64,000 bases of DNA from Neospora caninum Liverpool (taxonomy: Eukaryota; Apicomplexa; Conoidasida; Eucoccidiorida; Sarcocystidae): contig NC_018394.1 of the NCBI RefSeq assembly GCF_000208865.1, positions 1,323,635 to 1,387,634 on the forward strand, written 5' to 3'. The position numbers and the translations under genes are program-made. The notes under the pieces were generated by a model. It was not told where the DNA came from, did no database searches, and saw only the letters and a list, made by a program, of their open reading frames with translations. Positions 45,500-56,316 of the stretch are shown piece by piece. Within the stretch, counting starts at the first letter, position 1. Each line of letters begins with the position of its first letter.

Positions 45500-46839
45500 T
45501 GAGGCGTCCACGGCAAAGCATGCGTTCGCGCGACGGCTTTGAACGGCGCAACCGAGAAAGAGGCGGAAACTGGGGCTAGAAGTTGGCTCGGTTAGCGCTC
45601 TTCATTTCTCGAGTTGTCTGTTCCTCGTGAACTCGTCTTTTCTGTGTTTTCGCCACGATCGCGCCAGACAGTGGCACCGCACTTTCCGGCCGAGCTCGCG
45701 TCACCCGAAGGCGGCCGTGCTCTTTCGCTGGCGATCGCCTTTTTGGCCGGCACCGCTCGACGCGGAACGAGCGGAAAGGGCGCCTCTCTCTGTTGTTTTT
45801 TTCGCGGCCTTTCCCTTGTGTCTTCCCGGAGCGCGTTCCCGTCCAGACTTCTCTCCAACGCTCCCTTTCCCTGGCAGTTTGGTGGATTTTCAAAACCGGC
45901 TCTCGCGGCAGGTGGGTCAGCGGCCCGCAGGCCTCTTGTCTTTTTTCTCCCTCGCTCTCGCCTCTTTTTGATGGCGCGTTGCTCCTACGAAAGCGACAGA
46001 GGTTCTCTCTGTTCCGTGGAAGACAACGAAGCCCCGCTTCTCCTTTCCGACTGCGGCCGGAGCTCCCGGCTGAGAGCGTGAAACGGCTAGCAGAGGCCGC
46101 GACTACCTTTTGTTTTTTGCGTCGCGTCTAATCGTTTCGCGTCTTCTCTCGCTTCTTTCGGACTCGTCGCAGTGAGTTGACCCTCGCCGCATGCATCCGC
46201 CCCTTCTCTCTCAAACATTGTGTCTGTGCTGCCTCGCAGTCGGTCCGTTCGTGTGGTTCCCCACTCGCGATACGGTGAATCCCAAAAACAAGAAAAACAA
46301 AACACCCTCCTGACACAGGTCCCCCCCTCTCTGTGTCTCCCTGTCTGTGCAGCCCTACTTCCCCGTATGTATATCCATCGCTGTCTAGTTTTGCATTATT
46401 CGATGTGGATGATGCAGATGTGGGTATAGAGACGGAGCTATAAGGTACATGGTTCGCGGCTTTTGTACGGAAAAGAATTCTGCCGCACCGGTGTGTCTGT
46501 GATTCGCACGAAAAGCGGAATCCTCGGAGCCACTTCAAAACGTGGCTGCCGGGAATCTGCTTACACTCTGATCGTCGGCTCGGCTCTCTTTGACTTCCGC
46601 GCGTCGAGGGGCTCTTTGCTAAACTTTTCTTTCTCCATCGCCTTTCATCCAAGCATCGTATCCAGTCCTCTATTGGTTTTGTACCTCTCTTTCTCCTTCT
46701 CTCTGTATATATATATATATATATGTATGTGCTTGGGAGCACCTTCACAAGCCTCTGAATGTGTACACCTGCATATAACTGTGTACGGCGTTGCTTGTAT
46801 CTGCGAAGATAGGGTGTGTGCATGTGATTTAATTTCGCG

Positions 46840-46852
46840 CTGTACGTACACC
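46840..46852. repeat. GGTGTAYRTACACC element
   Basis: CTGTACGTACACC about 170 bp upstream of the GRASP ATG. Confidence 0.75.
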
Positions 46853-47017
46853 GCGTGTCTGGTGTGGCCGCGTGGACGTGCCAGGTGTATTGACAGCGCG
46901 AGAAAGCAGGGAGTTTGCGTGTCCCTGTGTGCGTTTGGGCGGGGTCGCGTGTGTGAAGATCGCCATTGGGCACGTCCTTGGATCGATGCCTCTTTCTTTT
47001 CTTCCGCAAACGCCAAG

Positions 47018-50000
47018 ATGGGAGCCGGCCAGTCTCTCGACCAGCGGGGGACGTTGGCGGTAGGCGAGAAGGCGCGAGGCGGCGCGTACCGAGTCGTGAA
47101 GATTCAGCGCGGAAGTCCTGCGGAAGCTGCGGGCCTGGAAATCTTCTTTGACTTCATCACGCAAATCGACGACGTGCCTCTCACCTCTCCCACTGTAAGC
47201 GCCTCTCTGCACTCGGCAGCATCTGCCTTTTCTCGTGCGCTCGGCATTCGGTTGCGTGTTTGTCTCCTCGCCTGTGTCCAGATGAAGAGAGCGCCGCTGT
47301 CTCCTGAGTTCGCGCGTTTTCTCTGGGCGCAACTGCCCCGTGAGCGTCCTTTTCGCTCTTGTTTTTGCGACAACGGGCGGCCTCCGGGGGGGTGAAGTCT
47401 GGAATTCTAGGAAATGCATGCAGAATTTAAGAGTGTATCAAACGAGGCGAAAGCGTGGGTCTGACAGCAGCGCGAGGCTCACAGATCGGGGACCCGTCCT
47501 TCGTCGGGACTGCGTTGCCTTCTTCCCGCCAGTCTGTGCGCGGTCTTTGGGTGCCTCCTCTCTTCACAACTTTCGTGTTCGGCTTTTCCGATCCAAGTGG
47601 CATCATTCTCGTGAGCGAGACTGCAAGATGCTTTTGCTGTTTGCAGGAGGAGACACTCCAGGCTTTCTTCGCGAAAGTGAATCAGTCAAATGACCCCGAG
47701 CCCGTCCAACTCGTTGTCTTCAACGCGCGCATGCGCGGTTTCCGTAGTGAGCATTTTCACTTGATCGGCCAGAATGCGTTTTCGCAAAATCCCGAGGCAC
47801 AGATCAACCTCGACTTCTCTTCGATCTGCATCGCTCACCCTCTGCTCCTTCCACTCCGCCGTGTACATACACCTCGGAGGGGGTCTCCTCAGGCTCTCCA
47901 TCTGTCCATATATACTCTCCTTAGGCGTTCATATACTCTATATATCTATATATATGTTTGCTTGGGTGTGCGTGTGGATTTGTGAGGATTATTTGGTGTG
48001 CCTTTTCGTTTGTCTGTAGCTGTTACACTTCGTCCGGCAGTTCTTTTGCCTCCGACGTCTCGCGCGCATCGCTCGGCTGCTTCGTCTGTCTTTTCACTGG
48101 GTCTCTCCGTCTCCTTTTCGGATGTGGGGAATGTGATGAGCGAGGGCGTGCGAGTTCTGAGTGTCGCGCCAAACTCCCCGGCAGCCCACGCAGGCCTCGT
48201 CGAAAGGGAGGACTGGATCCTCGCCGACAGCCAGGTAAAGCGAGCGCTTCTCTGGGAGACGACCGAATTAGAGAAAGAGACAAGCGCAACAGGGCGGGAT
48301 TTGCTCCACGCAGTGTGGTGTTTTTTCGCGTGTGTTCTATCCCTTGGGCCAGGGCGTGTTTCGGGGGGCGCTGTGGGCGACCGGTGGTAGTCAACAGTGC
48401 TGAATTTCAATATCCTCCCGGAATCTCCATGTTTGCTTGTAAGTTTCCTCGGGGCGAAATTCGTCATATGAAAAGGCGGACGGCATAGCAATGTTCGCAA
48501 AGCAACGGATTGTCCTTTTTCTTCGCGTGGAGAAGCGTTTTCGGATGCTGGGTTCCCTCTCAGGGAGTCTTCCGAGACGTCGAAGATCTCGTCGACAGCG
48601 TCTCCGCAGCTCTCAATCGCCACCTGCAAATCTTCGTCTTCAACGCCGCCACAGAAAGCATTCGCGAAGTGCTCATCGTCCCTAACAGCGACTGGGGAGG
48701 GGAAGGCAGGTATACCAACACGAAAAAAGATAAAAGAGAGCGAAAAGGGGACTAGGAGCGGGAAGAAAGACACGAAAAAGATAGAGAAAAAGACGAGAGA
48801 GAAGGGGAGAACAGGAAGAAAGAACGGAGAGATTCCCAAGGCGGTCGGGGCTTTACTGAATGCATTTTTGATGCACTTGGTTTAACCGTTTCGTAAAAAA
48901 TCGAGGAAGAAACCTGGTTGGCTTCATCCTCGTGGCAGAGGAGCGCGCACACACGAACCGATAAGAGCGAGAAGGAAACCCCGTCGAGTGTCCTTTTCTA
49001 GTAATTAACCGCAGATATTCGCGTTGTTATGTCGACGCATGCAAAAATAGGAAAGGGAAGCGCATGCAAAACTGTCCTTTCACATATATATATATATATA
49101 TGTTGGAGTAGAAGGATTTGAAGAGTAAACTGGTGTGGTTGAGTTTTTTAGAATTCCTCTTCGGCTGAGCACAGCACGTCGGCTGGGACATGTCAGAGAC
49201 TGACGACGGCGGGGTTTCGCAGAACGGAGACGTCGAATGAAGGGGATTTTGCTTCCTTGAAGAGCCTTTGTGCAATGTGTGTTTTCAGTCTGGGGTGCGA
49301 ACTCGGCAGTGGTTATCTCCATCGCCTGCCGTTCTCTCGGCGAGCGTTAACTGCGGACGCCGTCCCCACAGAGAAGAGCCCAAACGCTTCTCAGTTTCCG
49401 CTCTCGGCTGCCGACGGGGAGCCCACAGAGGCTGCGCGTGCTCGCGCCGTCCCTTCGGGCGCGACCGGTGAATCTGAAGCCCCGGGGGCTCCGCGTGCTT
49501 CGCGCCCAACTAGCGAGACGGCGCCAGATGGTGGAGGAGACAGTGTCTCTCCGGGCGAGGCGAACGGCTCGGAGGCATGCGGGAGACACCTTGCGGGACG
49601 ACCTGAGGGAGGGAGAGAAGACGCACATGCGCTGCGTGCGAGCAACGGGCAAGGCAATGTGGCAGAAGACAGAAACGAGAAAGAGGAAATGTACATTCTC
49701 GACAGCGACGGCGCTCCCGTTCTCCTGACGCCGAGTGCGAATTTCCAGGATGTAAGACGAGAAGTGGATGAGGATGTGCGCGAAGGGGTCTTTTCGTGAA
49801 ACGGCAAACTTCTAGATTCGTGGCACACCTGTGCTTTTCTCGTGATTTCTCCACTTTTTATCCAGAGACCTGTATCAATCAAGACTCAGTCGGCACGTAG
49901 CGGACGTTCCGCTTTCTTCTCTCGCCTTTCCACGTCCCTCGTGGCAACATAAGTCGACAGTCCTCGTCTGTCGAGTTAGGAGGGCTCTCTGCATATGTGT

Positions 50001-51952
50001 ATATAAATATATATATATATATATATATGCGCAGCTTCACTTCCTGCATGCCGTAGAATTTCGATGTTTCTTTTTGCGGGTTTGTGCTTCGCGTTCACGG
50101 GGATTCCTTTCGATTTGTCGTTCACGTCCAGTGCGGGATTCTTGTGTGTGTGTGTGTGTGTGTGTCTGTGCAGGCGTACCCTCCCTACGCACATGGATTC
50201 GATGAAGACGCGTGGGGGTTGATCCCTTCGTTTCCGGAGGATAGCGAGGACGACTCGACAGACGAGTTCGACAACAGGCCTAACTTCTCTTTTCAGCAAA
50301 GAGGCTATTGTCTTTATCCTGTCACAAATTCCCCTCTCAAGGAGAGCTTTCCGCTCTGCAACGACAGAGAAGGTAGCGGCCTTTCGAGCACTTGCAAAGG
50401 TCCCACAATGACACTTTCCGGGAGCGTGTCTGTACACAAATTTCTTCAAACATTTCCATTTGTAAAAATAAAAATATGTGCATGCGCGGTCGGAGGTGCT
50501 GTTAATATCCGGATATATATATATATATGTATAGGGGTATTAGATGCATAGATTTAGGTAGATAGATGCATGCGTTTACGTATTTGTGGTGAAGGCAGCA
50601 TGTGACAGCAGAGAAGGTGGATGGGCAGAGAAGAAGCCTGGGAAAGGAAACGAGGAATGGGAGATTTGTGGAGACCTACAGAGACGGAAGAACAGCGTAT
50701 AGATAGACACGAACAGGAGTTGTCTGGGGACAAGAGCTGTGAGATACGGGAAGAAAAAGCGTGCAGAAGGCGCGTGTTTTCCCGGTGAGACTCCCTCCCT
50801 GAAAAGGGCTGAATCCAGTGCGTGTGTGCGAGTCGTTGCTTCGCCCGTGCAGCCCGACTAGGAGACTTGGGAAGAGACAGTCAAGGTACCTCTCGTGTGG
50901 AAGAGGCGTCGCCATGTAAGCTTCGTTTACTTGCCCAATACGCATGCATGCATCCATAAATATGTACATCTATATACATGTAAAAAGACGTGTATATGCA
51001 ACTGTATATAGATGTATATATATATATATATATATATAAATTTATATGGGGATGTTTGTATCGGTAGCCGACGCGGATAGTCACACCGGGGTCGTGGAAG
51101 ATGTGTTTATGCAGTCACTAAATTGTCATATGCACATGTAAGTGTATGTGTTTCTCGAGACGCGGCGAGTGTCTTCTGTGGCTCTGAGTGTTTGGTTCTT
51201 TAAGAATTCGTGTACGCTACCGGTTGTCGGGGAAAAATGGGGTTTTCGTCTGAATGTGTGTCGAGAAAAGACAGTGGCGGAAAACGCGTGTGGTCTCCAC
51301 ACAAGATGCTGTGTTCATGTAAGTTTCTTGCTGGTGTTTTGGTGTATTTGTCCACATATTTTTCATTTATTCGTGCAGATGCATTCCGTACGCCTATCCA
51401 CATGCATCTTTTGTTGTCTGTATAAGAGGAGTACGGGCCGCGCGGTGTGTTTTGATTATCGTGCTGCGGGCTTTGCAGATTTCGCATATGATTTTCCCTA
51501 CGCCGCAGCGATAGCTCGCCATCCGTCAGCTGTCTTTACAGGTGAGAAGACAAGGACGAAGGGACTGGAAACGTAGACGTCTCATTGTGCCGTGAATCTG
51601 GCATTCACCTGCAACACATGCGTGCATGTATCTGTATGTATCTCTCTCGAGAAAGACGTGCATACAGGGTGTTTTTAAGCACTTTTGTGGATATAGTTTG
51701 GAGAGAGACAGAGAGATAACTCCGTAGACGGGGTGCGTACGGATAGGTGGAGAACAGGGTGCATGCATTTCGTGGAAGGGAAATCGATGTTTCGGCCCAT
51801 AGGGGGAGAAGACGTTTTTTTTCTCGGATATCCGCGAAACTAACGTCCCAAAAGATTTTTTATGCCCGTACCTACATTTGTTCGGCATCTGTGTCTATCC
51901 GTCAGGACCTCCGCGACCGGGAGAAGTTGTATCGGCATCATCTCTCCATTGA
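47018..51952 (+). CDS. GRASP: Golgi reassembly stacking protein (GRASP)
   Basis: Eight exons keep frame: 47018-47194, 47647-47743, 48020-48234, 48564-48709, 49289-49751, 50174-50372, 51479-51541 and 51906-51952 (1407 nt, 468 aa). GRASPs tether Golgi cisternae through two PDZ-like domains. MGAGQS carries the N-myristoylation glycine. PDZ1 includes GSPAEAAGLEIFFDFITQID. PDZ2 includes VAPNSPAAHAGLVEREDWIL and ends [25 protein letters not shown], a near-exact family signature. The C-terminal region is disordered, acidic and Ser-rich. Exons 1-5 are firm. Exons 6-8 are chosen on splice sites and phase; an alternative exon from 49866 ending at TAA 49950-49952 also fits in phase. The frame is open upstream of the ATG, so an alternative N-terminus is possible, as known for Plasmodium GRASP. 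Confidence 0.87.
47860..47873. repeat. GGTGTAYRTACACC element
   Basis: CGTGTACATACACC in intron 2 of GRASP. Confidence 0.75.
50143..50164 (+). repeat. (GT)n microsatellite
   Basis: About ten GT dinucleotides immediately upstream of the exon 6 acceptor (50172-50173) of GRASP. The run may act as part of the acceptor's upstream region. Confidence 0.85.
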
Positions 51953-53908
51953 CTACCTCAGGTTTCCTCCAATACACTCGCATCCTTTCGAGAGAAAAAC
52001 GGAACCGGAATACCAGTCGCACAGTGGAGTTAAAAGTGAATCTTCCGTCTGGGTTTTTTGAAAGAGGTTTTTCTGCGAGCTGTGGACGACGCCTTGTTTA
52101 GGCATGCATGCGTATTTCGGTTTTTTTGTTGCTTGCGGTTGCCTTTCTCCATTTTTTGAATGCCCGAGAAGAGCAAAGGAGAAAGGTTCCTTCTCCGAGA
52201 GCTTTGTCTTCACTTTTTGGAATGTCCTCTCCTTTCAAAGAAGCGGAACGTGCGTGGGGTTTGGTCGGATAGAAAGATGTTCAGGGGAGGGAAGGGGAGA
52301 GGGAAGGTATGGCATGCAGGCTTCTAGGCAAGGCTGTTATCATCCCTTCGGGAAATGGACAGGCGCAAAGGCAAGAAATGAGAGAGGAAAAAGAGGGGTG
52401 GATTACGCGATGTGGAGAGGGGCAAAGCAGAGACGAGAGACGCACGCCTACGCGTGAACACTTCGCTTCGTCCGGTCCCCCTCCAGAGACGGAGGAGAAA
52501 GAACTGCACGCGCGGATTGAGCGAGTGGAGAGAGAGGCTGGTCATGAAAGGTAGCTGCGGGAGAATGGCGGATTGCGGAGAGGCAGAGAGAAGATTTAGA
52601 AAAAAACGTGTTTTTGCCGTTTTATCGTGCATGTTTAAGAGTCAAGGGACTGCAGTGGTGTGTCCCAAACGAAGCACAGCTTTCTTCCGGTTTTGTTTTT
52701 TCCCTGTGACGCGAGGCTCCGCGGAGTTCATTTGTTTCTCGCCACGCAACTGATTTCTTTCTAAAACCTTTTTCAAGTGCACAGGTCTACACACACACCG
52801 CCCTAAGTTTCGGTACCCGGCGCACAGGAGGCTGGGATGTAGACGCCACAGCGGCGTCAGGTGCGTGTCCACACGCAGCGGCCGAGCGCTTTGTCTCTGG
52901 GAAAAGCGAAGGGTCCCGAAAAGGAGGCTACGATTGTGCTTTGCGTCTGATAACCAGATAAAAAGTCGAACGCCCTCTATGTGAGTCCGAGCTCTCTTTT
53001 GGAATCTTCTGCAACATCGAATCGAGCAGTATCAAGTCGCTGGGATGGCGTACACGAGACACGCGAGGCGAGGCGCTTGCGTCGTCGCTTTTGCTCGAGG
53101 ATTAACCTCCGGGGCGTTCCTATGCGGCGGGAAGAACCCGCGATGAAGTCGAGAATGTCCAGAGGAAGCACGCGGTATCTGGCGAATCGAGCGAACAGAA
53201 TCCGTCGCACAGACAGCGAAACCAGTTTCGCTGGGACGGTGTACGGCTCTGTAGTCAGAAGTCGACAGGTCAGCGTGGGAGTAACGCCACAAACTCTGGG
53301 AAGCCTCGCTTTCTCATCCCGAGGGCGGAACATTCCTTGTCGTCGCGTTCTTGTATTCCCGGAGTACCTTGCCGTGTCCGTTCCACGCGTCCTTGGAGCT
53401 CACCCTCCTGTTGCACATGCTGGCGAAGCGGCCCCGACTCTCCGGCAGTCGATGTTCCACCGGAAAATGCGACACGAGCGCGCGCGTCTCAAATGCAGGA
53501 CGCGGAGGCGGGCCGAAAAGTGACACGTTCCCCCCAAGGCAGGCGCCTTGTCTCCCGGGGAGTGTCCGGGAAACGGCCGCCGTAGACTGGAACAAGACGC
53601 CTCGCGGGGAAGGTGTCGAGTGCCGGCGAAACTGGAGAACATCTGTGACTGCCTATTTCCCTCTCTGAGTTTTCTCGTTGCTCTCACGTCCGCGAACTGT
53701 CTCCGTTTTTACGCACCCGTTTCCGTCCTTTGAGCGTCTTGCTTTTCGAGCGGCTCAGATCCGCCGGTTCGGGTCTCGTCCGAACAGCGCGAGTCGCCAC
53801 GTCGAAGCGCTGTGCGACAAAGGGAAGATCGGCCGAACGATGGCTGTACACCACCCCCCTGGACTGCTTGCTGGCAGCTCAACGTGTAGGATTGCAACCG
53901 CTTGGCAA
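51953..53908. other. Intergenic region
   Basis: Contains the 3' flank of GRASP, the upstream region of the secreted-protein gene and a TGCATGCATGCG run near 52102. Open frames at 52981-53523 lack domains or splice support. Confidence 0.45.
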
Positions 53909-56316
53909 ATGGCCAACTTCCTTATCTCAGTTCTCCCTCGCGCGTTTCTGTGTCTTCACCTCGTGGGAACTCTCTCCTGTGCGGCCAAGGACTTTAAACA
54001 CGTGCCCACGAGGAACCGAGCTCCCGACGCGCCGCTTTCCGCTCCGCTTTCCGAGCAGCTTCTTTCCGCGGCGCTTTCCAAGCAGCTTCTTTCCGCGCCG
54101 CTTTCCCTCCTCTTCTTTCACTGGTGTCTCCTCTCTGAGCAGCTGACACTCTCCTTTTGTGGTACAGCCGCTCCTCCAGCTCCTCCCTTCCCGAATCCAC
54201 CAGGCGTCTCCGCTGTCCAAGGCGATCCTCCTCCAGATGGGACTCGACACCGGAGACTCTCCGCCGACCCCTCCCCCTCGCCTCCTCCCAGTCCTCCGCC
54301 TCGTTCTCCTTCGAACGTTCCCCCTTCGCCGCGCGCCTCTCCTGCTCCGTTTGCGCTTCTTGCGCAGCCGAGTCCCGGAAGCTCTGAGGGTGGCCCAGGG
54401 CGTCTCGAACAAGCAGCGAGTTCCGGTTCTCCAACTGGTTCGGTGCATGGCCCGTTAGACAGGGACATCGCGCACTCTTCTGCGACTGCTCCAACCGAGT
54501 CGGCGTATAGCCCGTCAGGAGAAACCCCACGGGCACCACGCGGGGAGGCTTCTGCCCGAGTTCCGGGGCTTGCGCTCCAAAGGTTCGGGTCGCCTGGGAC
54601 TCCGTGGCAACCAGTCTTCGGTTCAAGTTGGACGGTGGAGAAGCGACCAGCCAGGAGGAGCTCGTTGCTTCGCGATCCTCCGTCAGAAGACGACGGCGAA
54701 GATTTGTTGCTGCGCGTCCCCTCGAGGTCAGTTCGGTGGACGCCGTACGCGGAATTGCGACTGTGACTCCCTCCAGGGACCTTCTGCCTGGTGTGTGTCT
54801 GCGGCCTGCTTCGTACAGTCGTCCCTGTGAAGGTGCGTTAGCACTCCACGGCCACAACGCAACTCGGCCTCGTGCGGGACAGAAGCGTAGAAACAGACAG
54901 CTCTCGCAAGTCCACGGCCACACCGTGAAACCCCGGATCCGGTGAAAAACAAAGACACTCATGATCCACACCAGGAGGCCAAAACTCGTCGTAGATATTC
55001 TCCAGAAAACGTGGTTCGTATAAACCTAGGAATCCGATTTTAAAGTGTGAAACAGAGGGAGTCTTCTGATTTTGTCCATCAGGTCCATTCGCCGAGAGAC
55101 ATCCCCGCCTCGCTCTTCCGGCGGCTTCGCGCCTGAGACGCCTTCGTCGCTGTACGCCTCCCCCTCCACTTCCCGTGATGCCCGTCCATTCGCCGTTCCA
55201 GCCTCGGCAGTTCCCGGCCTTGCGTCAATGCGTCCTCGGGGGTCAGAGTCCGCAGGAATGCGCAGAGAGGCCTCGCCGACGCGGGTCTCAGCGACCTGGC
55301 CAGGACGTCCCCTTCAGCAGAGTGTGTTGGGCGCTGGCGCCGGAGTCTCCGGTGCGTCTCCCGTTCCTCCGATTGAACAGCCCAGCCCGCGAGCGCCGGC
55401 TTCGGCCTCGTCAGGCGAGACGCGGCCTGGCCCCGTTTTCCCGCCCGGGAGCACTTTGGCGCGTCCCCAACAGAGTCAGCTGTCATCAGCTGCAGGCACG
55501 GCTTCCTCGGCAGAGCCCGATGACCCCGGAGAGGGTACCTCAGCAGGAAGACGTTCCGGAGGAAACGAAGCGTTTCCGTTCTCTGCATTAGCCGGTGGAG
55601 CGGCTGGTGGGTTCGCAGCTGACGAGTTGCCTTCGACGAGCACTAGTGGAGCCGGAGGACTGGGGATGCTCCGTCAACCGGGCCCTTCACTTTCGAGGAG
55701 GCCTCTTGGGCCTGGCGGAGGTCCGCCGGGCGTTGAGGTGGTCAAGAGAGACGTGTTGGAGCAACTCCGTCGTTCGCGTGGGGGGAGCTCTGATCCGGCT
55801 TGGTGGCATCAACAAGTTCTTCCGTGGTATATGTGGTTTTATCCGTGGGCGCAAGAACCTTCGCAAGAACACTACGAGAACTGCTTGCCGGGAATGGCCT
55901 GCTGGCTTGCCGTTTTTGAAGTAGGCGGACTGCTCAAAACGATGTGGCTGCCAAAGGAAGGAGTCGCCTTTTATCGGAATATCCAACGCCTTAGAGCGAC
56001 GAATCGAGAGGCAGCCTTCGAAAAGTGTCGTCGTAGGATGCTCCGGGAAATGAAGGCAGCAGATCGGGGGAGGCCGTATCCGGCGTTTCATCGTTGGAGA
56101 GAGCAGCCCCATCGACCCGGGGTTCTTCCCCTCAGTAAAACAGCTTCACGGCACGTTATGTGGCTGAGGGACAAGGGACAGTCTTTCAATGCGCCGGAGG
56201 CAGTGGTCGATCGACTGCTGTCGCGGGAATCCAGCGACTCGTCGGATGACGACTTCGAACCGCCCATGAACCAAGAATGGTCCCGGTGGAGAGAACAGGA
56301 CCGCAACCGGCCTTGA
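53909..56316 (+). CDS. Secreted protein with signal peptide and TEXEL-like RRLSA site, dense-granule candidate
   Basis: Exons 53909-54726 and 55083-56316 join AG|G in frame (2052 nt, 683 aa). I chose the ATG at 53909 because it begins a classic signal peptide (MANFLISVLPRAFLCLHLVG, then TLSCAA); an upstream in-frame ATG at 53840 would bury it. Around residue 120 is RHRRLSAD, matching the RRLxx TEXEL motif cut by the Golgi protease ASP5 in Toxoplasma exported and dense-granule proteins. The middle is Pro/Ser-rich and disordered. The C-terminal ~170 residues look folded, with many aromatics (WWHQQVLPWYMWFYPW, ENCLPGMACWLAVFEVGG, WLPKEGVAFYRNIQRL). A short direct repeat (LSAPLSEQLL, LSAALSKQLL) lies near residues 43-65. 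No named family is recognised; export is an inference. Confidence 0.7.

Larger units (their letters stand above)
43776..47017. other. Divergent intergenic region upstream of GRASP
   Basis: No gene is firmly supported. The stretch 45560-46080 is pyrimidine-rich and probably leader or promoter sequence. It ends with a small frame (ATG at 45971, 36 codons, MARCSYESDRGSLCSVEDNE...) of unusually protein-like composition that could be an alternative first exon or an upstream ORF. An AGAGACG match is at 46428-46434. Three copies of the palindromic element (44911, 45486, 46840) fall here. Confidence 0.4.

Noticed and set aside
45614..46081. 155-aa plus-strand frame upstream of GRASP
   Set aside because: Mostly translated pyrimidine-rich leader sequence. 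Only the last 36 codons look protein-like, too little to call a gene.
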